Shown piece by piece: positions 12,903 to 21,523 of a stretch of DNA of 36,037 bases (positions within the stretch are counted from its first letter, which is position 1; every line of letters starts with the position of its first letter). Source of the stretch: a virus; IMG/VR virus record IMGVR_UViG_3300031963_000469, positions 1 through 36,037 of that record; one strand, written 5' to 3'. The position numbers were made by a program, and so were the translations under genes. The notes under the pieces are model-generated. The model saw only the letters and a list, made by a program, of their open reading frames with translations, made no database searches and was not told the origin of the DNA.

Positions 12903-12932
12903 TTGACGCGATAGCTAATTTATATCTATCGT
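12903..12932 (+). promoter_or_regulatory. Candidate promoter of the capsid operon
   Basis: TTGACG (12903-12908) is followed after 18 bases by TATCGT (12927-12932), placed just behind the terminator and 22 bases before the next start codon. The same TTGAC-N18-TATC layout appears before the internal virion genes at 23423. Confidence 0.5.
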
Positions 12933-12954
12933 TCGCGCAACATAGGAGTGCCGA

Positions 12955-13386
12955 ATGGCTGTGAAACCTAAAGACATGATGGACATGCTCAAGGCTGATC
13001 AAGGCATGGACGATGAGATGGAAATGCCAACGGCTTTTGAGCAGGATGAAGCCACCGCACCTATGGCAAGTCCACTCAGCACACCAGAACCAAAGCGCGG
13101 TGAAGAAGAAGCTGCGCGTCTTAACATCATGATGGCGCTGGATATGTTGCAACAGGCAATGGGCGTCTTCCCGATGGAAACACCTGAAGGCAAAACCATT
13201 GAAAAGGTCGTTGCTGAGATTACTCGTCGCTTCGGTGAGCGCGAGGCAGACACACGCCGCCTGATGCCTTCAGAAATTATCCAAATGATTCAGTCTTTGC
13301 CGCAGGCTGGTGGCGCGACGCCGGGGCAAAGAGAAGCATTATCAGCGCCTATCGCGGGAACTACCGCACCACCTTTGCCAATGTAA
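12955..13386 (+). CDS. Hypothetical virion-assembly protein
   Basis: The 143-residue protein is acidic and Met-rich at the N-terminus (DMMDMLKADQGMDDEMEM) with helical middle segments (ARLNIMMALDMLQQAMG). Its end is rich in Pro, Ala and Gly and likely unstructured. It lies just before the scaffold and capsid genes with an AGGAG Shine-Dalgarno. A head-assembly role is inferred from position. No domain is recognised. Confidence 0.65.
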   Translation: MAVKPKDMMDMLKADQGMDDEMEMPTAFEQDEATAPMASPLSTPEPKRGEEEAARLNIMMALDMLQQAMGVFPMETPEGKTIEKVVAEITRRFGEREADTRRLMPSEIIQMIQSLPQAGGATPGQREALSAPIAGTTAPPLPM

Positions 13387-13395
13387 GGAGTAACT

Positions 13396-13581
13396 ATGGA
13401 ACTGTTTAAGCCTAAAGGCGCAATGACCGTGCGTCGCCCTACTGACAATTCGCAAATGAATGGTCAGATTTACAACACCCCACGTTTCTCGGAAATGGGT
13501 GGCCTGTCGAATGCCAGCAAAACTGGTAAGCGCAACGCCATGACCATGAGCAAGCCGGGCGACACAAAAAAGATTTACTAA
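13396..13581 (+). CDS. Small basic head-region protein
   Basis: The 61-residue protein is basic and rich in Met, Asn, Thr and Gly (for example GLSNASKTGKRNAMTMSK), probably disordered. The ATG follows TAAGGAG. It sits between a hypothetical gene and the scaffold-like gene. I recognise no family, but the composition resembles the small protein at 12690. Confidence 0.6.
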   Translation: MELFKPKGAMTVRRPTDNSQMNGQIYNTPRFSEMGGLSNASKTGKRNAMTMSKPGDTKKIY

Positions 13582-13599
13582 TTCATTAAGGGGCTAATC

Positions 13600-14127
13600 A
13601 TGAGTCTGGAAAACTACTCTTCTGAAGCAATTGCGGAGTTGGCAGCGCTCTCCGAGCGTCTGTCTTCTAATCCAAAAACTCGCAATCAGTTTCTACGTCT
13701 GGCAAAGGAAGTCAATCCTGAACTGCCTGTGCCAGAACTGGAAATGGAAGCGATGGTTAATGAACGTACTTCGGCAGCAGAAAGGCGTGTGGATGAGCTT
13801 GAAAAGCAACTCCGCGCCCGTGAAGTGCGTGAAGAACTGTCTCGTCGCCGTTCCAAGCTAAAAGAAACGGGTGTGGCACAGTCTGATGATGACGTCCTTG
13901 AAATTGAGAAATTGATGACCGAAAAAGGTATTGCAAACCATGAGACGGCTGCGGATTACTGGCGTCACATGAAGCAGTCGGCAGTACCGACACCCGGTTA
14001 TCCACAACCTGTAATGTCACGCATGGACATTAAGGGTTATATGAAGAATCCGGTGGCAGCGGCTCGTGAAAATGCGGCTGCGGCTTTGGCTGAGCTTCGC
14101 AAGAATCCCAAGCCTATCGGTTTGTAA
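13600..14127 (+). CDS. Scaffold-like protein
   Basis: The 175-residue protein is highly charged and helical, with a coiled coil around residues 53-100 (NERTSAAERRVDELEKQLRA and on) and an Ala-rich C-terminal helix. It directly precedes the major capsid gene. Short helical charged proteins in this position usually act as capsid scaffolds. The start uses AAGGGGCTAATC. A scaffold is a positional inference; no protease or cleavage site is seen. Confidence 0.65.
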   Translation: MSLENYSSEAIAELAALSERLSSNPKTRNQFLRLAKEVNPELPVPELEMEAMVNERTSAAERRVDELEKQLRAREVREELSRRRSKLKETGVAQSDDDVLEIEKLMTEKGIANHETAADYWRHMKQSAVPTPGYPQPVMSRMDIKGYMKNPVAAARENAAAALAELRKNPKPIGL

Positions 14128-14158
14128 GGGGCTATTTTTTAAACTTCGGAGGTAAATT

Positions 14159-15169
14159 ATGCCTATTGGTGGCGGCATTCTTCCGGCTTCGGGTACTAAT
14201 CAGTACAACGAGTTGACCTACGTCACTCGTCGGGCATTTATCCCGAAGTTGGTCGTGCAAATCTACAACTCGACGCCCCTGATGGCGGCACTGATTGCTA
14301 ACTCACAGACTGCCTCCGGCGGTGTGTCGTCAGTTTCGGTTCCGGTTCAGGGTTCCCAATTCGTGAATGCTCAGTGGTCGGACTATTCCGGTTCGTTCGC
14401 ACAGCCTTCCGTTCAGCAAGGTGCTTACCAAGCTGAATTTAACCTGAAGCTGCTAGTGTCTCCTGTACCGTTCCTTGGTATGGAAGGTGCAGTTCAGCAA
14501 GACTATGCAATCATTCCTCTGATCGAAGCGCGTATGAACGACGCGACCAACGTCATGATGGATTCGATGGCAACTGCGCTGTACACCAATACCACCAACA
14601 ACCAGCAATTTATCGGCCTACCGGCTGCGGTTGACGATGGTACTGGCACTGCGACCTACGGAAACATTAACCGTAGCTCAAACACTTGGTGGAAGTCGAA
14701 GCAGTATGCGGCAGGTTCGGTCAACCCAACCCGTCAGAACGTACTGCAATACATCTCCGGCACCGTGAAGAACGGCGCTGAAGTACCGACCTTTGGTGTT
14801 TGCGGCTTTGGTACTTGGACGCTGCTGGCGCAAGATTATGTAGGTCAAGAAAACTACATGATCACTCCCGGCTCCGGCTTTGATGGCGATGCCAACGGCC
14901 CACAGGCGGCTTTCCGCGCTTTGATGGTAGCCGGTGTGCCGATCTATCCAGACCCGTATTGCCCGGAAGGTACTCTTTACCTATTGAACACGAACTATCT
15001 CTCGCTCTATATCCATGAGCAGGCATCGTTCGCCTTCACTGGCTTTGAGTCCACGCTTCCGAACTTCCAGATTGGCTACGTTGGTGCAGTTCTGATGATT
15101 GCAGAACTGGTAAACACCAAGCCGAAAGCCATGACGAAGATTACGGGCTACAACTCTTTGAGCCTGTAA
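14159..15169 (+). CDS. Major capsid protein
   Basis: The 336-residue protein begins with NQYNELTYVTRRAFIPKLVVQIYNSTPLM, a start resembling HK97-fold capsid proteins of short-tailed phages, and has a beta-rich middle with QFVNAQWSDYSG. The C-terminus (IGYVGAVLMIAELVNTKPKAMTKITGYNSL) is typical of the last beta strands. It follows the scaffold-like gene and has a strong GGAGG Shine-Dalgarno, as expected for an abundant protein. Family assignment is by pattern and position. Confidence 0.85.
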   Translation: MPIGGGILPASGTNQYNELTYVTRRAFIPKLVVQIYNSTPLMAALIANSQTASGGVSSVSVPVQGSQFVNAQWSDYSGSFAQPSVQQGAYQAEFNLKLLVSPVPFLGMEGAVQQDYAIIPLIEARMNDATNVMMDSMATALYTNTTNNQQFIGLPAAVDDGTGTATYGNINRSSNTWWKSKQYAAGSVNPTRQNVLQYISGTVKNGAEVPTFGVCGFGTWTLLAQDYVGQENYMITPGSGFDGDANGPQAAFRALMVAGVPIYPDPYCPEGTLYLLNTNYLSLYIHEQASFAFTGFESTLPNFQIGYVGAVLMIAELVNTKPKAMTKITGYNSLSL

Positions 15170-15179
15170 GGAGGAAATC

Positions 15180-15503
15180 ATGTCTCTTGCTACTAATAAA
15201 ATCATTCTGGCTGGCGCTCAGAGCAATACTCCGGGTGCCTATTTCCAGACCGTTACTGTTACCGCAGTCGATTCGGGCAATGGCACTGTCATTCCGGCAG
15301 GTATCTACGTCATGTTCCCGTCGGCTAACGTCACTGTGCTGGCTTACAACGGTTCGTCTAACGCAACCGTTATGGCATCTAACACAGGTGGCGTAGTGAT
15401 TTCGGATGGTGTCAACGTGTATGCCAAGAATTCTTCTGGCAATGCAACGGTGACGCTGTTGGATATCAACGGCGGTCAGGCTGCTGGCGAAACCTACGCA
15501 TAA
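15180..15503 (+). CDS. Putative capsid decoration protein
   Basis: The 107-residue protein is a small beta-sandwich-like chain, rich in Val, Thr, Asn and Gly with no charged helices. The Shine-Dalgarno AAGGAGG lies just before the ATG at 15180. Position directly after the major capsid gene and the composition suggest a head decoration protein. No domain is recognised. Confidence 0.65.
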   Translation: MSLATNKIILAGAQSNTPGAYFQTVTVTAVDSGNGTVIPAGIYVMFPSANVTVLAYNGSSNATVMASNTGGVVISDGVNVYAKNSSGNATVTLLDINGGQAAGETYA

Positions 15504-15512
15504 GGGGGAGCT

Positions 15513-15914
15513 ATGGACGCAAATGCAGTCGGTCGGTCGTATCCAGACTCGTTTGGCAACTATCGTTTGGCAGAGCAGACAGGTGTAAGCCTAGCTGCTA
15601 CCGGCGATGTCACGACTCTGGTTGCGCAAGCCGCAACGAAGTACATTGTGCGTCGGATAGTTCTGTCTAACTTCAGTGGTAATGCAAGTGGTGCCAATGT
15701 GGGTGTCTTCACCGCCGCAAGCGGTGGAGGCACTGCTATTGCTGCGGATCAGGCTTTGAGTGCTGCAACTGGCTCTACAAAGTTTGATGATCTGACATTG
15801 GCTTCTGCTGCTAATACTGACGTTCAAACTGCCCGAGTGCTGTATGTCAACTGTTCGGTCAACGCCGCAGTTACTTGCGATGTTGCCCTTTATGGAGATA
15901 TTGTCTCGCTATGA
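15513..15914 (+). CDS. Hypothetical virion beta protein
   Basis: The 133-residue protein has alternating beta strands (KYIVRRIVLSNFSGNASG, VGVFTAASGGG) and very few charged residues. It could be another decoration or head-completion protein. Its stop overlaps the next gene's ATG (ATGA). No family recognised. Confidence 0.65.
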   Translation: MDANAVGRSYPDSFGNYRLAEQTGVSLAATGDVTTLVAQAATKYIVRRIVLSNFSGNASGANVGVFTAASGGGTAIAADQALSAATGSTKFDDLTLASAANTDVQTARVLYVNCSVNAAVTCDVALYGDIVSL

Positions 15915-16252
15915 CCACGATCTTTGTTCGCAATAATGGTTCTGATAAGTTTTCCGATGGCTTGGATGGTACGGTGTACCACTTTGAGCCGGGGAAAGAA
16001 GTCGAGATTCCAGAAATTGCAGCAAAGCATATCTTTGGTTATGGCGATGATGATAAAGAGCCGTATCTAGTTAGGCTTGGATGGATGAAGATGAGTAACC
16101 AGTTTGATGCAGCAATGCAAAAGCTGGCTGAATTTTCATTTTCTAAAGAGTCTTCTAAAACCGTCCACTTGTCAGCCCCAGTGGTGGAACGAGTAGCCGC
16201 CCCAATGCCCAAAGCAAAGGGTGCGGCGAAAGTTGCAAACTTTAATGCTTAA
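15911..16252 (+). CDS. Hypothetical head-tail region protein
   Basis: The 113-residue protein starts MTTIFVRNNGSDKFSDG and has a beta-rich domain up to about residue 60 (GTVYHFEPGKEVEIPEIAAKHIFGYGDD). A Lys/Ala-rich basic tail follows. ATG 15911 is chosen because it is coupled to the previous stop. It lies between capsid and adaptor genes and may be a head-completion factor. Confidence 0.65.
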   Translation: MTTIFVRNNGSDKFSDGLDGTVYHFEPGKEVEIPEIAAKHIFGYGDDDKEPYLVRLGWMKMSNQFDAAMQKLAEFSFSKESSKTVHLSAPVVERVAAPMPKAKGAAKVANFNA

Positions 16253-16254
16253 TC

Positions 16255-16893
16255 ATGGCAGATACGCTGTCTGGCTACATTACTCAGACCCGGCGTTTAT
16301 TACATGACGTTAATGCTAATTTCTGGACGAATGCAGAATTAACGGACTACATAAACGATGGGCGCAACACCCTTGTCCGAGACACAGGGTGCAATCGTGT
16401 TTTGCAAAACCACACCGCGCCGTATAACGTCGAAACCATCGACTTTGCAGACTTACCCGAAGGCAACAATACTGTTGATGTGCTGAATGTAATCCTCTAT
16501 TGGGGGAACTCGCGCATTCCGCTGTATTACCTGCCTTGGACAGACTTCAACGCACAGTTGCGTTACTGGCAAAACTACAATGGACGTCCGGTAGGGTTTT
16601 CCATGTACGGGCCTAAGAAGATTTTTATTGGCCCAAAGCCCGATCAAGCCTACCAAATGGAGATTGACACGGTAGTGTTGGTTGACCCTATGGTCAATGG
16701 CGCTGATGTAGAAACATTGCCTACCCCATTCACAGAAGCTGTACCGTTTTACGCTGCTTACATTGCTAAATACCAAGAGCAATCCTATGGTGAGGCAGAG
16801 ATATTTAAGCAAGAGTACAGCAAGCATGTGATGGAAGCCCTGAATACGACCTTTACCCGCAGATTACCTACACCTTACACAGCGGGGTACTAA
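16255..16893 (+). CDS. Head-tail adaptor protein
   Basis: The 212-residue protein begins with LSGYITQTRRLLHDVNANFWTNAELTDYINDGRNTL, the helical pattern seen in phage adaptor proteins that sit below the portal, and has a beta-rich centre. The C-terminal helices (AAYIAKYQEQSYGEAEIFK) are also typical. It is expected to extend the portal ring and dock the tail hub. It lies directly between the head genes and the large hub gene, which supports the assignment. Confidence 0.8.
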   Translation: MADTLSGYITQTRRLLHDVNANFWTNAELTDYINDGRNTLVRDTGCNRVLQNHTAPYNVETIDFADLPEGNNTVDVLNVILYWGNSRIPLYYLPWTDFNAQLRYWQNYNGRPVGFSMYGPKKIFIGPKPDQAYQMEIDTVVLVDPMVNGADVETLPTPFTEAVPFYAAYIAKYQEQSYGEAEIFKQEYSKHVMEALNTTFTRRLPTPYTAGY

Positions 16894-16894
16894 C

Positions 16895-18625
16895 ATGGCT
16901 GCGGCAGAGCAAAAGAAAAGTTATGCCGTAGTTAAGGACTTCAAAGGCGTAAACACCAAGAACAACCGCACTGTCATTAGCGACGGTGAGTTTAGCTGGC
17001 TAGAAAACATCCAGCCGGTTGGCTATGGCAACCTGAAGATCGTTCCCGGCAACCAGCAACTTGCGAATGTTGCATTTGCTGCCAACGTAACCTTCATGGG
17101 ATCGGTCAATATCAACAATAATGAATACGTCATGGCGTTCCAGAATGACGGTTCAGCGCAGTACGTCAACATTACAACTGGCGCTCAAGGCAACATTGCA
17201 GCCGCCAACACGTTCTCAAATAGCAACGTCATGATCACTCAGTGGCGTAATGAACGTGCGTTGATTATTGATCCGGTCAAAGGTTACAAAACTTGGGATG
17301 GCGCTAACCTAACTTCTATTGGTAGCGTCAACACCGTCACTATCAACAACAGGGGTAGTGGTTATCTAACGTCTAACACGACGGTGACGTTTAGCGCACC
17401 CAATGAGGCAAGTGGCGTTCAAGCAACAGGTAGAGTGACGGTAGTTGCCAATGCGGTATCTGAAGTAATTGTGACGCAACCCGGCACAGGTTATACCTCA
17501 CCGCCGACGGTAACGATTTCAGGTGCTGGCACAAATGCCAACGTAACTTGCACTATTCTTAACCAGAGTGGCGCAGACATTGCGACGTTCTCAGGCCGCA
17601 CTTGGATTGCTCAAGACCGTACCGTGTTTTATACGGCAGCAGATACCTATAACGACTTCATCAATCTAAGCGCCGGGTTTATCACGATATCTGATTCAAC
17701 CCTGCGCACTACGATTACCCGTATTCTGTCTGCTAACAACTTCCTGTACATTTTTGGCGAAGACAGCATTAACGTCTTCTCCGATGTGCGAGTAGATGCC
17801 ACAACAGGCGTTTCTCTTTTTACAAACACTAACGTATCTGCGTCGGTAGGTTCAGCGTTAAAACACGCTATCTTCCCGTATTTCCGTTCTGTGTTATTTA
17901 TGAATGAGTATGGCATTTATGCGCTGGTCGGCGCGACTACCACCAAGATCAGTGATCCGCTGGATGGTGTGTTTACAGGGATTAACTTTGCTACAGAGAT
18001 AACAGGCGGTCAGTGCTTAATTAACAACATTTTGTGTGCTGTTTTTAATTTTAAGTACAACGATAGCGGTACGGAGCGTTGGATACAGGCGGCGTTCTTT
18101 GAGCGTAAATGGTTTTTTACCAATCAGCTCGACAATTGTTTTTATGTAGTGCCAGCGTTTAAGGATGGTTTTATCAATCTATATGGCACAACAGGGCAGA
18201 ATCTTTATCAGTTCTACGAAGATGCCGCCAATCCAGTAGATATGCAATTGGAAACAGCCTTGCTGCCGATGGGTGATCCAATTCGAGATAAGCAGGCACT
18301 GAAAATTGGCATTGAGGCAACGCTTGGAAATGCGCCAATTATCTTTGTAGCTTATGTGGATTCTGAGAATCAGCAGTCGCCTGCAATTGACTTTACGAAT
18401 GCGGTCAATTGGACGAATAATGTAGGCACAGTAATCTCTTGGAGCAACAATTCCAGTAATGTTGTTGGATGGGGAAGTGCTACAAGCTCTGGTGCTGGTT
18501 ACTATTTATATAAGAGTGATGCCAAAATGTTTGGCAAGTACCTTGGCATAACATTAACAGGAAGTGTGACGCCATTCACTATAAATGGTTTTGAGTTTGA
18601 ACATGAATTGAGAGCGAGGTTCTAA
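16895..18625 (+). CDS. Tail hub/DNA-stabilisation-like protein with GSGY repeats
   Basis: The 576-residue protein resembles large beta-propeller-like hub proteins (P22 gp10-like, DNA-stabilising): an opening FKGVNTKNNRTVISDGEFSWLENIQPV and many short beta strands. Around residues 155-220 it carries two repeats of the GSGY...TVTFS / GTGYTSPPTVTISG type, seen in other phage structural proteins, as an apparent insert. It follows the adaptor gene, the expected location. The assignment is by position and pattern. Confidence 0.72.
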   Translation: MAAAEQKKSYAVVKDFKGVNTKNNRTVISDGEFSWLENIQPVGYGNLKIVPGNQQLANVAFAANVTFMGSVNINNNEYVMAFQNDGSAQYVNITTGAQGNIAAANTFSNSNVMITQWRNERALIIDPVKGYKTWDGANLTSIGSVNTVTINNRGSGYLTSNTTVTFSAPNEASGVQATGRVTVVANAVSEVIVTQPGTGYTSPPTVTISGAGTNANVTCTILNQSGADIATFSGRTWIAQDRTVFYTAADTYNDFINLSAGFITISDSTLRTTITRILSANNFLYIFGEDSINVFSDVRVDATTGVSLFTNTNVSASVGSALKHAIFPYFRSVLFMNEYGIYALVGATTTKISDPLDGVFTGINFATEITGGQCLINNILCAVFNFKYNDSGTERWIQAAFFERKWFFTNQLDNCFYVVPAFKDGFINLYGTTGQNLYQFYEDAANPVDMQLETALLPMGDPIRDKQALKIGIEATLGNAPIIFVAYVDSENQQSPAIDFTNAVNWTNNVGTVISWSNNSSNVVGWGSATSSGAGYYLYKSDAKMFGKYLGITLTGSVTPFTINGFEFEHELRARF

Positions 18626-19348
18626 ATGCCAGTACCTAATACATTTGCTAATGCGACAGCAACGATTCCTTTATCGCAACTGGACGCAAACTTTGCCACA
18701 ACAATCACGCTTGGCAATACGGCTATTCAGCTTGGCAACACAGTAACCACGCTGAATAACATGACGATGGCGAACGTGACCATCAGCAGCACAGCCAGCC
18801 CGTTTCCAAACAACTACCTAGCCAATAGCAATGTCATTGTCGGGAATACGACAATAACACTTGGTTCGACGGTAACAAGTGTTGGAGACTTGACACTTAC
18901 TAACGTAACCATTAGCAGTGGCACTATTACGGCAAACGGCACGTTTAATGGCGCCGTTGCCAATGCCACCATATCTAACACCACAGTTTCCAACGCATCG
19001 GTCAATAGTGCTAATGTGGTTGGTTACATGGGTATTCCACAGAATAGCCAGAATGGTAACTACAACGTTGTATTGGGTGATGCTGGTAAACATATTTACC
19101 ATCCGACAGGTCAGGCTGCGGCAACGTACACGTTCCCGGCTAACTCGAATGTCTCTTTTACGGTGGGTTCGGCAGTCACGATCATCAATGGTTCCGCAAA
19201 TAACGTCACCATTTCGTTGACTAGCGATACTCTTTACTTGTCATCCAACGGTGCTACTGGCAGCAGAACGCTTACTCAATGGGGTGTGGCAACTGCGGTC
19301 AAGATTGACAACGCCGTATGGGTTATTTCGGGATCGAATATCACATGA
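18626..19348 (+). CDS. Asn/Thr-rich tail fibre protein
   Basis: The 240-residue protein is rich in Asn, Thr, Val and Ser and very poor in charged residues. Its first 110 residues hold two copies of a repeat with LGNT..LG.TVT followed by NVTISS, which suggests a repetitive fibre shaft. The rest is beta-rich. The stop overlaps the next gene (ATGA). It probably forms part of the tail fibre complex. Confidence 0.72.
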   Translation: MPVPNTFANATATIPLSQLDANFATTITLGNTAIQLGNTVTTLNNMTMANVTISSTASPFPNNYLANSNVIVGNTTITLGSTVTSVGDLTLTNVTISSGTITANGTFNGAVANATISNTTVSNASVNSANVVGYMGIPQNSQNGNYNVVLGDAGKHIYHPTGQAAATYTFPANSNVSFTVGSAVTIINGSANNVTISLTSDTLYLSSNGATGSRTLTQWGVATAVKIDNAVWVISGSNIT

Positions 19349-20217
19349 CAGGCATACTTCAAGCGCTATTAGGGTCGGTCAGCACGGCTGTTGCTGGTAT
19401 TTCTGTTGAATATCTTGTTGTCGCTGGCGGCGGTGGCGGCGCGGCTTATTCCGCAGGTGGTGGCGCAGGAGGAATGCGCACTGGCACTTTAAGTGTTTCA
19501 AAGGATGTTGCCACGACAGTTACTGTTGGTGGCGGTGGAGCTGGAACTGGCGGCGGCGGCCCCAATGCAACCAATGGCAGCAATTCTGTTTTTGGTTCTA
19601 TTACGTCGGACGGTGGTGGCGGCGGTGGTGCGTTTGGTAACAATATTGGCAATAACGGAGGCTCTGGCGGCGGCAACGGAAAAAATGCAGCAACCACGAG
19701 GTCGTCAGGAACATCTGGGCAAGGCAATGCTGGTGGTTTAGGAAGTAACACAACACCAAACGAAGCTGCTGGTGGTGGTGGTGGTGCTGGCGCTCAAGGT
19801 GGTGATGGTGTGGCTGGCGCTACTGGTATTGGCGGGTCTGGTGGTAACGGCCTTGCGTCAAGCATCACCGGAAGCAGCGTGACGTATGCGGGTGGTGGTG
19901 GCGGCGGGTGTAATCTTGGTTCACCCACTGCTGCCCCCGGCGGCACAGGTGGCGGTGGCAACGGTAGTCGGAATGCTGGAACCCCCGGAGGCACTGGCTC
20001 TGCAAATACTGGTGGCGGCGGTGGCGGTGGTTCTCCTGATTCTGCTGGTAGCGCAGGGGGCAATGGAGGCTCCGGCATTGTCGTTATCAAGTATCTCAAG
20101 TCTGGCAACAAAGCAGCCACAGGTTTTTCTGGATTGACCTACACAGACATTTCAGACGCCTCTAATTTTATTTATCGGTTTACCGCTGGAACCGGAACCA
20201 TCACGCTACCAAGTTGA
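19345..20217 (+). CDS. Glycine-rich tail adhesin
   Basis: The 290-residue protein opens with ISVEYLVVAGGGGGAAYSAGG and contains many runs of Gly-Gly-Gly with alternating small residues, ending in GGSGIVVIKYL. This is the glycine-rich domain type (Gly_rich_2-like, PF21722). In S16-type phages, polyglycine II sandwiches form host-binding tips. ATG 19345 is coupled to the previous stop. It is a strong candidate receptor-binding protein. The region is low in complexity, so sequence errors would be easy to miss. Confidence 0.75.
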   Translation: MTGILQALLGSVSTAVAGISVEYLVVAGGGGGAAYSAGGGAGGMRTGTLSVSKDVATTVTVGGGGAGTGGGGPNATNGSNSVFGSITSDGGGGGGAFGNNIGNNGGSGGGNGKNAATTRSSGTSGQGNAGGLGSNTTPNEAAGGGGGAGAQGGDGVAGATGIGGSGGNGLASSITGSSVTYAGGGGGGCNLGSPTAAPGGTGGGGNGSRNAGTPGGTGSANTGGGGGGGSPDSAGSAGGNGGSGIVVIKYLKSGNKAATGFSGLTYTDISDASNFIYRFTAGTGTITLPS

Positions 20218-20225
20218 GGACACGA

Positions 20226-20585
20226 ATGGCTCACTTTGCACAATTAGATGAAAACAACGTAGTGGTGCAAGTCATTGCTGTTGGTGACGAGTACGAACAA
20301 ACAGGCGAACAGCTCTATGCAGAAATAGCTGGCGGCGTTTGGAAACGCACCAGCTATAACACATCAGGTGGTGTGCATATGGGTGGCGGCACGCCATTCC
20401 GCAAAAACTATGCTGGCGTTGGCTTTACCTACGATGAGCAACGCGACGCATTTATCCCGCCACAACCGTTTGCAAGTTGGGTTCTTGATGAGCAATCCTG
20501 CCAATGGAAAGCACCTATTGACCAGCCGGTTGATTGGCAAAATTATGTATGGAATGAAACAACCCAAACTTGGGTGAACGCATGA
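20226..20585 (+). CDS. Conserved tail-region protein (MAHFAQLDENN family)
   Basis: The 119-residue protein starts MAHFAQLDENNVVVQVI and contains GVGFTYDEQRDAFIPPQP, ending in a YVWNETTQTWVNA tail. This family is common in aquatic phages, including cyanophage-like ones, and is thought to be virion-associated; its function is not known to me. ATG 20226 is chosen over an upstream extension as the family usually starts MAHF. The stop is coupled to the next gene. Confidence 0.8.
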   Translation: MAHFAQLDENNVVVQVIAVGDEYEQTGEQLYAEIAGGVWKRTSYNTSGGVHMGGGTPFRKNYAGVGFTYDEQRDAFIPPQPFASWVLDEQSCQWKAPIDQPVDWQNYVWNETTQTWVNA

Positions 20586-21184
20586 ATGTTCATCACCTTT
20601 TCCCAACACCTGTTGGGATGTTTGACTTACACCGTCCACTAGCCGACGATGAGTTGTTTTTTGTTAAAAGTCAGGAAACTAGGCCGAACGATGGCAACAC
20701 CACTAGCGTAAATCATTTTGTTCTGCGTGATCCTGTAATGACCTCTTTGCGAGAGTGGGTTGAAGATAAGGTAACTGAATACTTTAAGGCTACGAGCAAT
20801 CCTAAACATGACGTTGCGCTACGGATTACTCAAAGCTGGTTCAATTATTCAGAGCAAGGGCAATGGCATCACAGACACGCGCATCCAAATTCGTTTGTGT
20901 CTGGTGTGTTTTATCTAAACACCAATCCTGATGACAAAATTTTCTTTTATCGTTCTGGCTGGCAGCAAATTAAGTTTCCACCAAATGAATGGAACTTGTA
21001 CAACTCGGATTCTTGGTGGTTTGAGGCTATTACTGGAAGGTTAATTTTGTTTCCATCGTCGCTTGAGCATAACGTGCCGACAGTACAGGGCGAGGATGTC
21101 AGAATAAGTATGTCGTTCAACACGTTCCCTGTCGGCGTGGTGGGCGATGAGATGCAATTAACCGGATTGACGCTGGAGGTTTAA
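20582..21184 (+). CDS. Putative 2-oxoglutarate/Fe(II)-dependent oxygenase
   Basis: The 200-residue protein matches the 2OG-Fe(II) oxygenase family found in phages (TIGR02466/PF13759-like). It begins HLFPTPVGMFDL, has H99-x-H101 before NSFVSGVFYLN, H163 in SSLEHNVP and R174 in DVRISMSFNTF, the likely iron and 2OG ligands. It would hydroxylate a substrate, perhaps a tail or host protein. Its place among tail fibre genes is typical. The substrate is unknown. Confidence 0.82.
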   Translation: MNVHHLFPTPVGMFDLHRPLADDELFFVKSQETRPNDGNTTSVNHFVLRDPVMTSLREWVEDKVTEYFKATSNPKHDVALRITQSWFNYSEQGQWHHRHAHPNSFVSGVFYLNTNPDDKIFFYRSGWQQIKFPPNEWNLYNSDSWWFEAITGRLILFPSSLEHNVPTVQGEDVRISMSFNTFPVGVVGDEMQLTGLTLEV

Positions 21185-21514
21185 ATGGGTCTTAATGCTT
21201 TTACCAAAACAGGCAATACGGTTGCTTTTACAGCAAATACGACTGCGCCAACGCCTGTTCAGTGTGCTTCTACTACACTTGGTGGTAATCAGTATCGTGT
21301 CATCAATGCTGGTACTGGCATGGTGTTTCTTGGCTATGGAAGTACAGCGGGTGAAGCTAGTAACAATGCTTCAGTAGTAACTAGCAGCCACGCAACTTTC
21401 CCATTGTTGCCAAGCACTGATGAAATTTTGACATTTGTGCCAAACGCTTTTTTTACTGGCGTAACTGTCAGTGGCACTGCGGCTGTGTATATTACTCCGG
21501 GCGATGGCCTGTAA
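21185..21514 (+). CDS. Virion beta protein, paralogue of the gene at 31233
   Basis: The 109-residue protein is beta-rich with few charges. It aligns with the product of 31233-31580: NQYRVIN...VFLGYGSTA against NQYLVFN...VFVAYGQTA, and the identical-type ends YITPGDGL and YITPGEGL. It starts with a GGAGG Shine-Dalgarno. Position after the oxygenase and before the long fibre gene suggests a virion or fibre-associated role. No family name is available to me. Confidence 0.7.
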   Translation: MGLNAFTKTGNTVAFTANTTAPTPVQCASTTLGGNQYRVINAGTGMVFLGYGSTAGEASNNASVVTSSHATFPLLPSTDEILTFVPNAFFTGVTVSGTAAVYITPGDGL

Positions 21515-21523
21515 GGAGCAATC

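Noticed and set aside
13998-14006. A perfect DnaA box (TTATCCACA) inside the scaffold-like gene
   Set aside because: It is solitary and inside coding sequence. A single 9-base match in 36 kb can occur by chance, unlike the cluster at 3752-3783.
19446-20120. Long Pro-rich frames opposite the glycine-rich adhesin gene
   Set aside because: Reverse-strand proline runs are a mirror of GGN codons and appear in any Gly-rich gene; no start signals or family.
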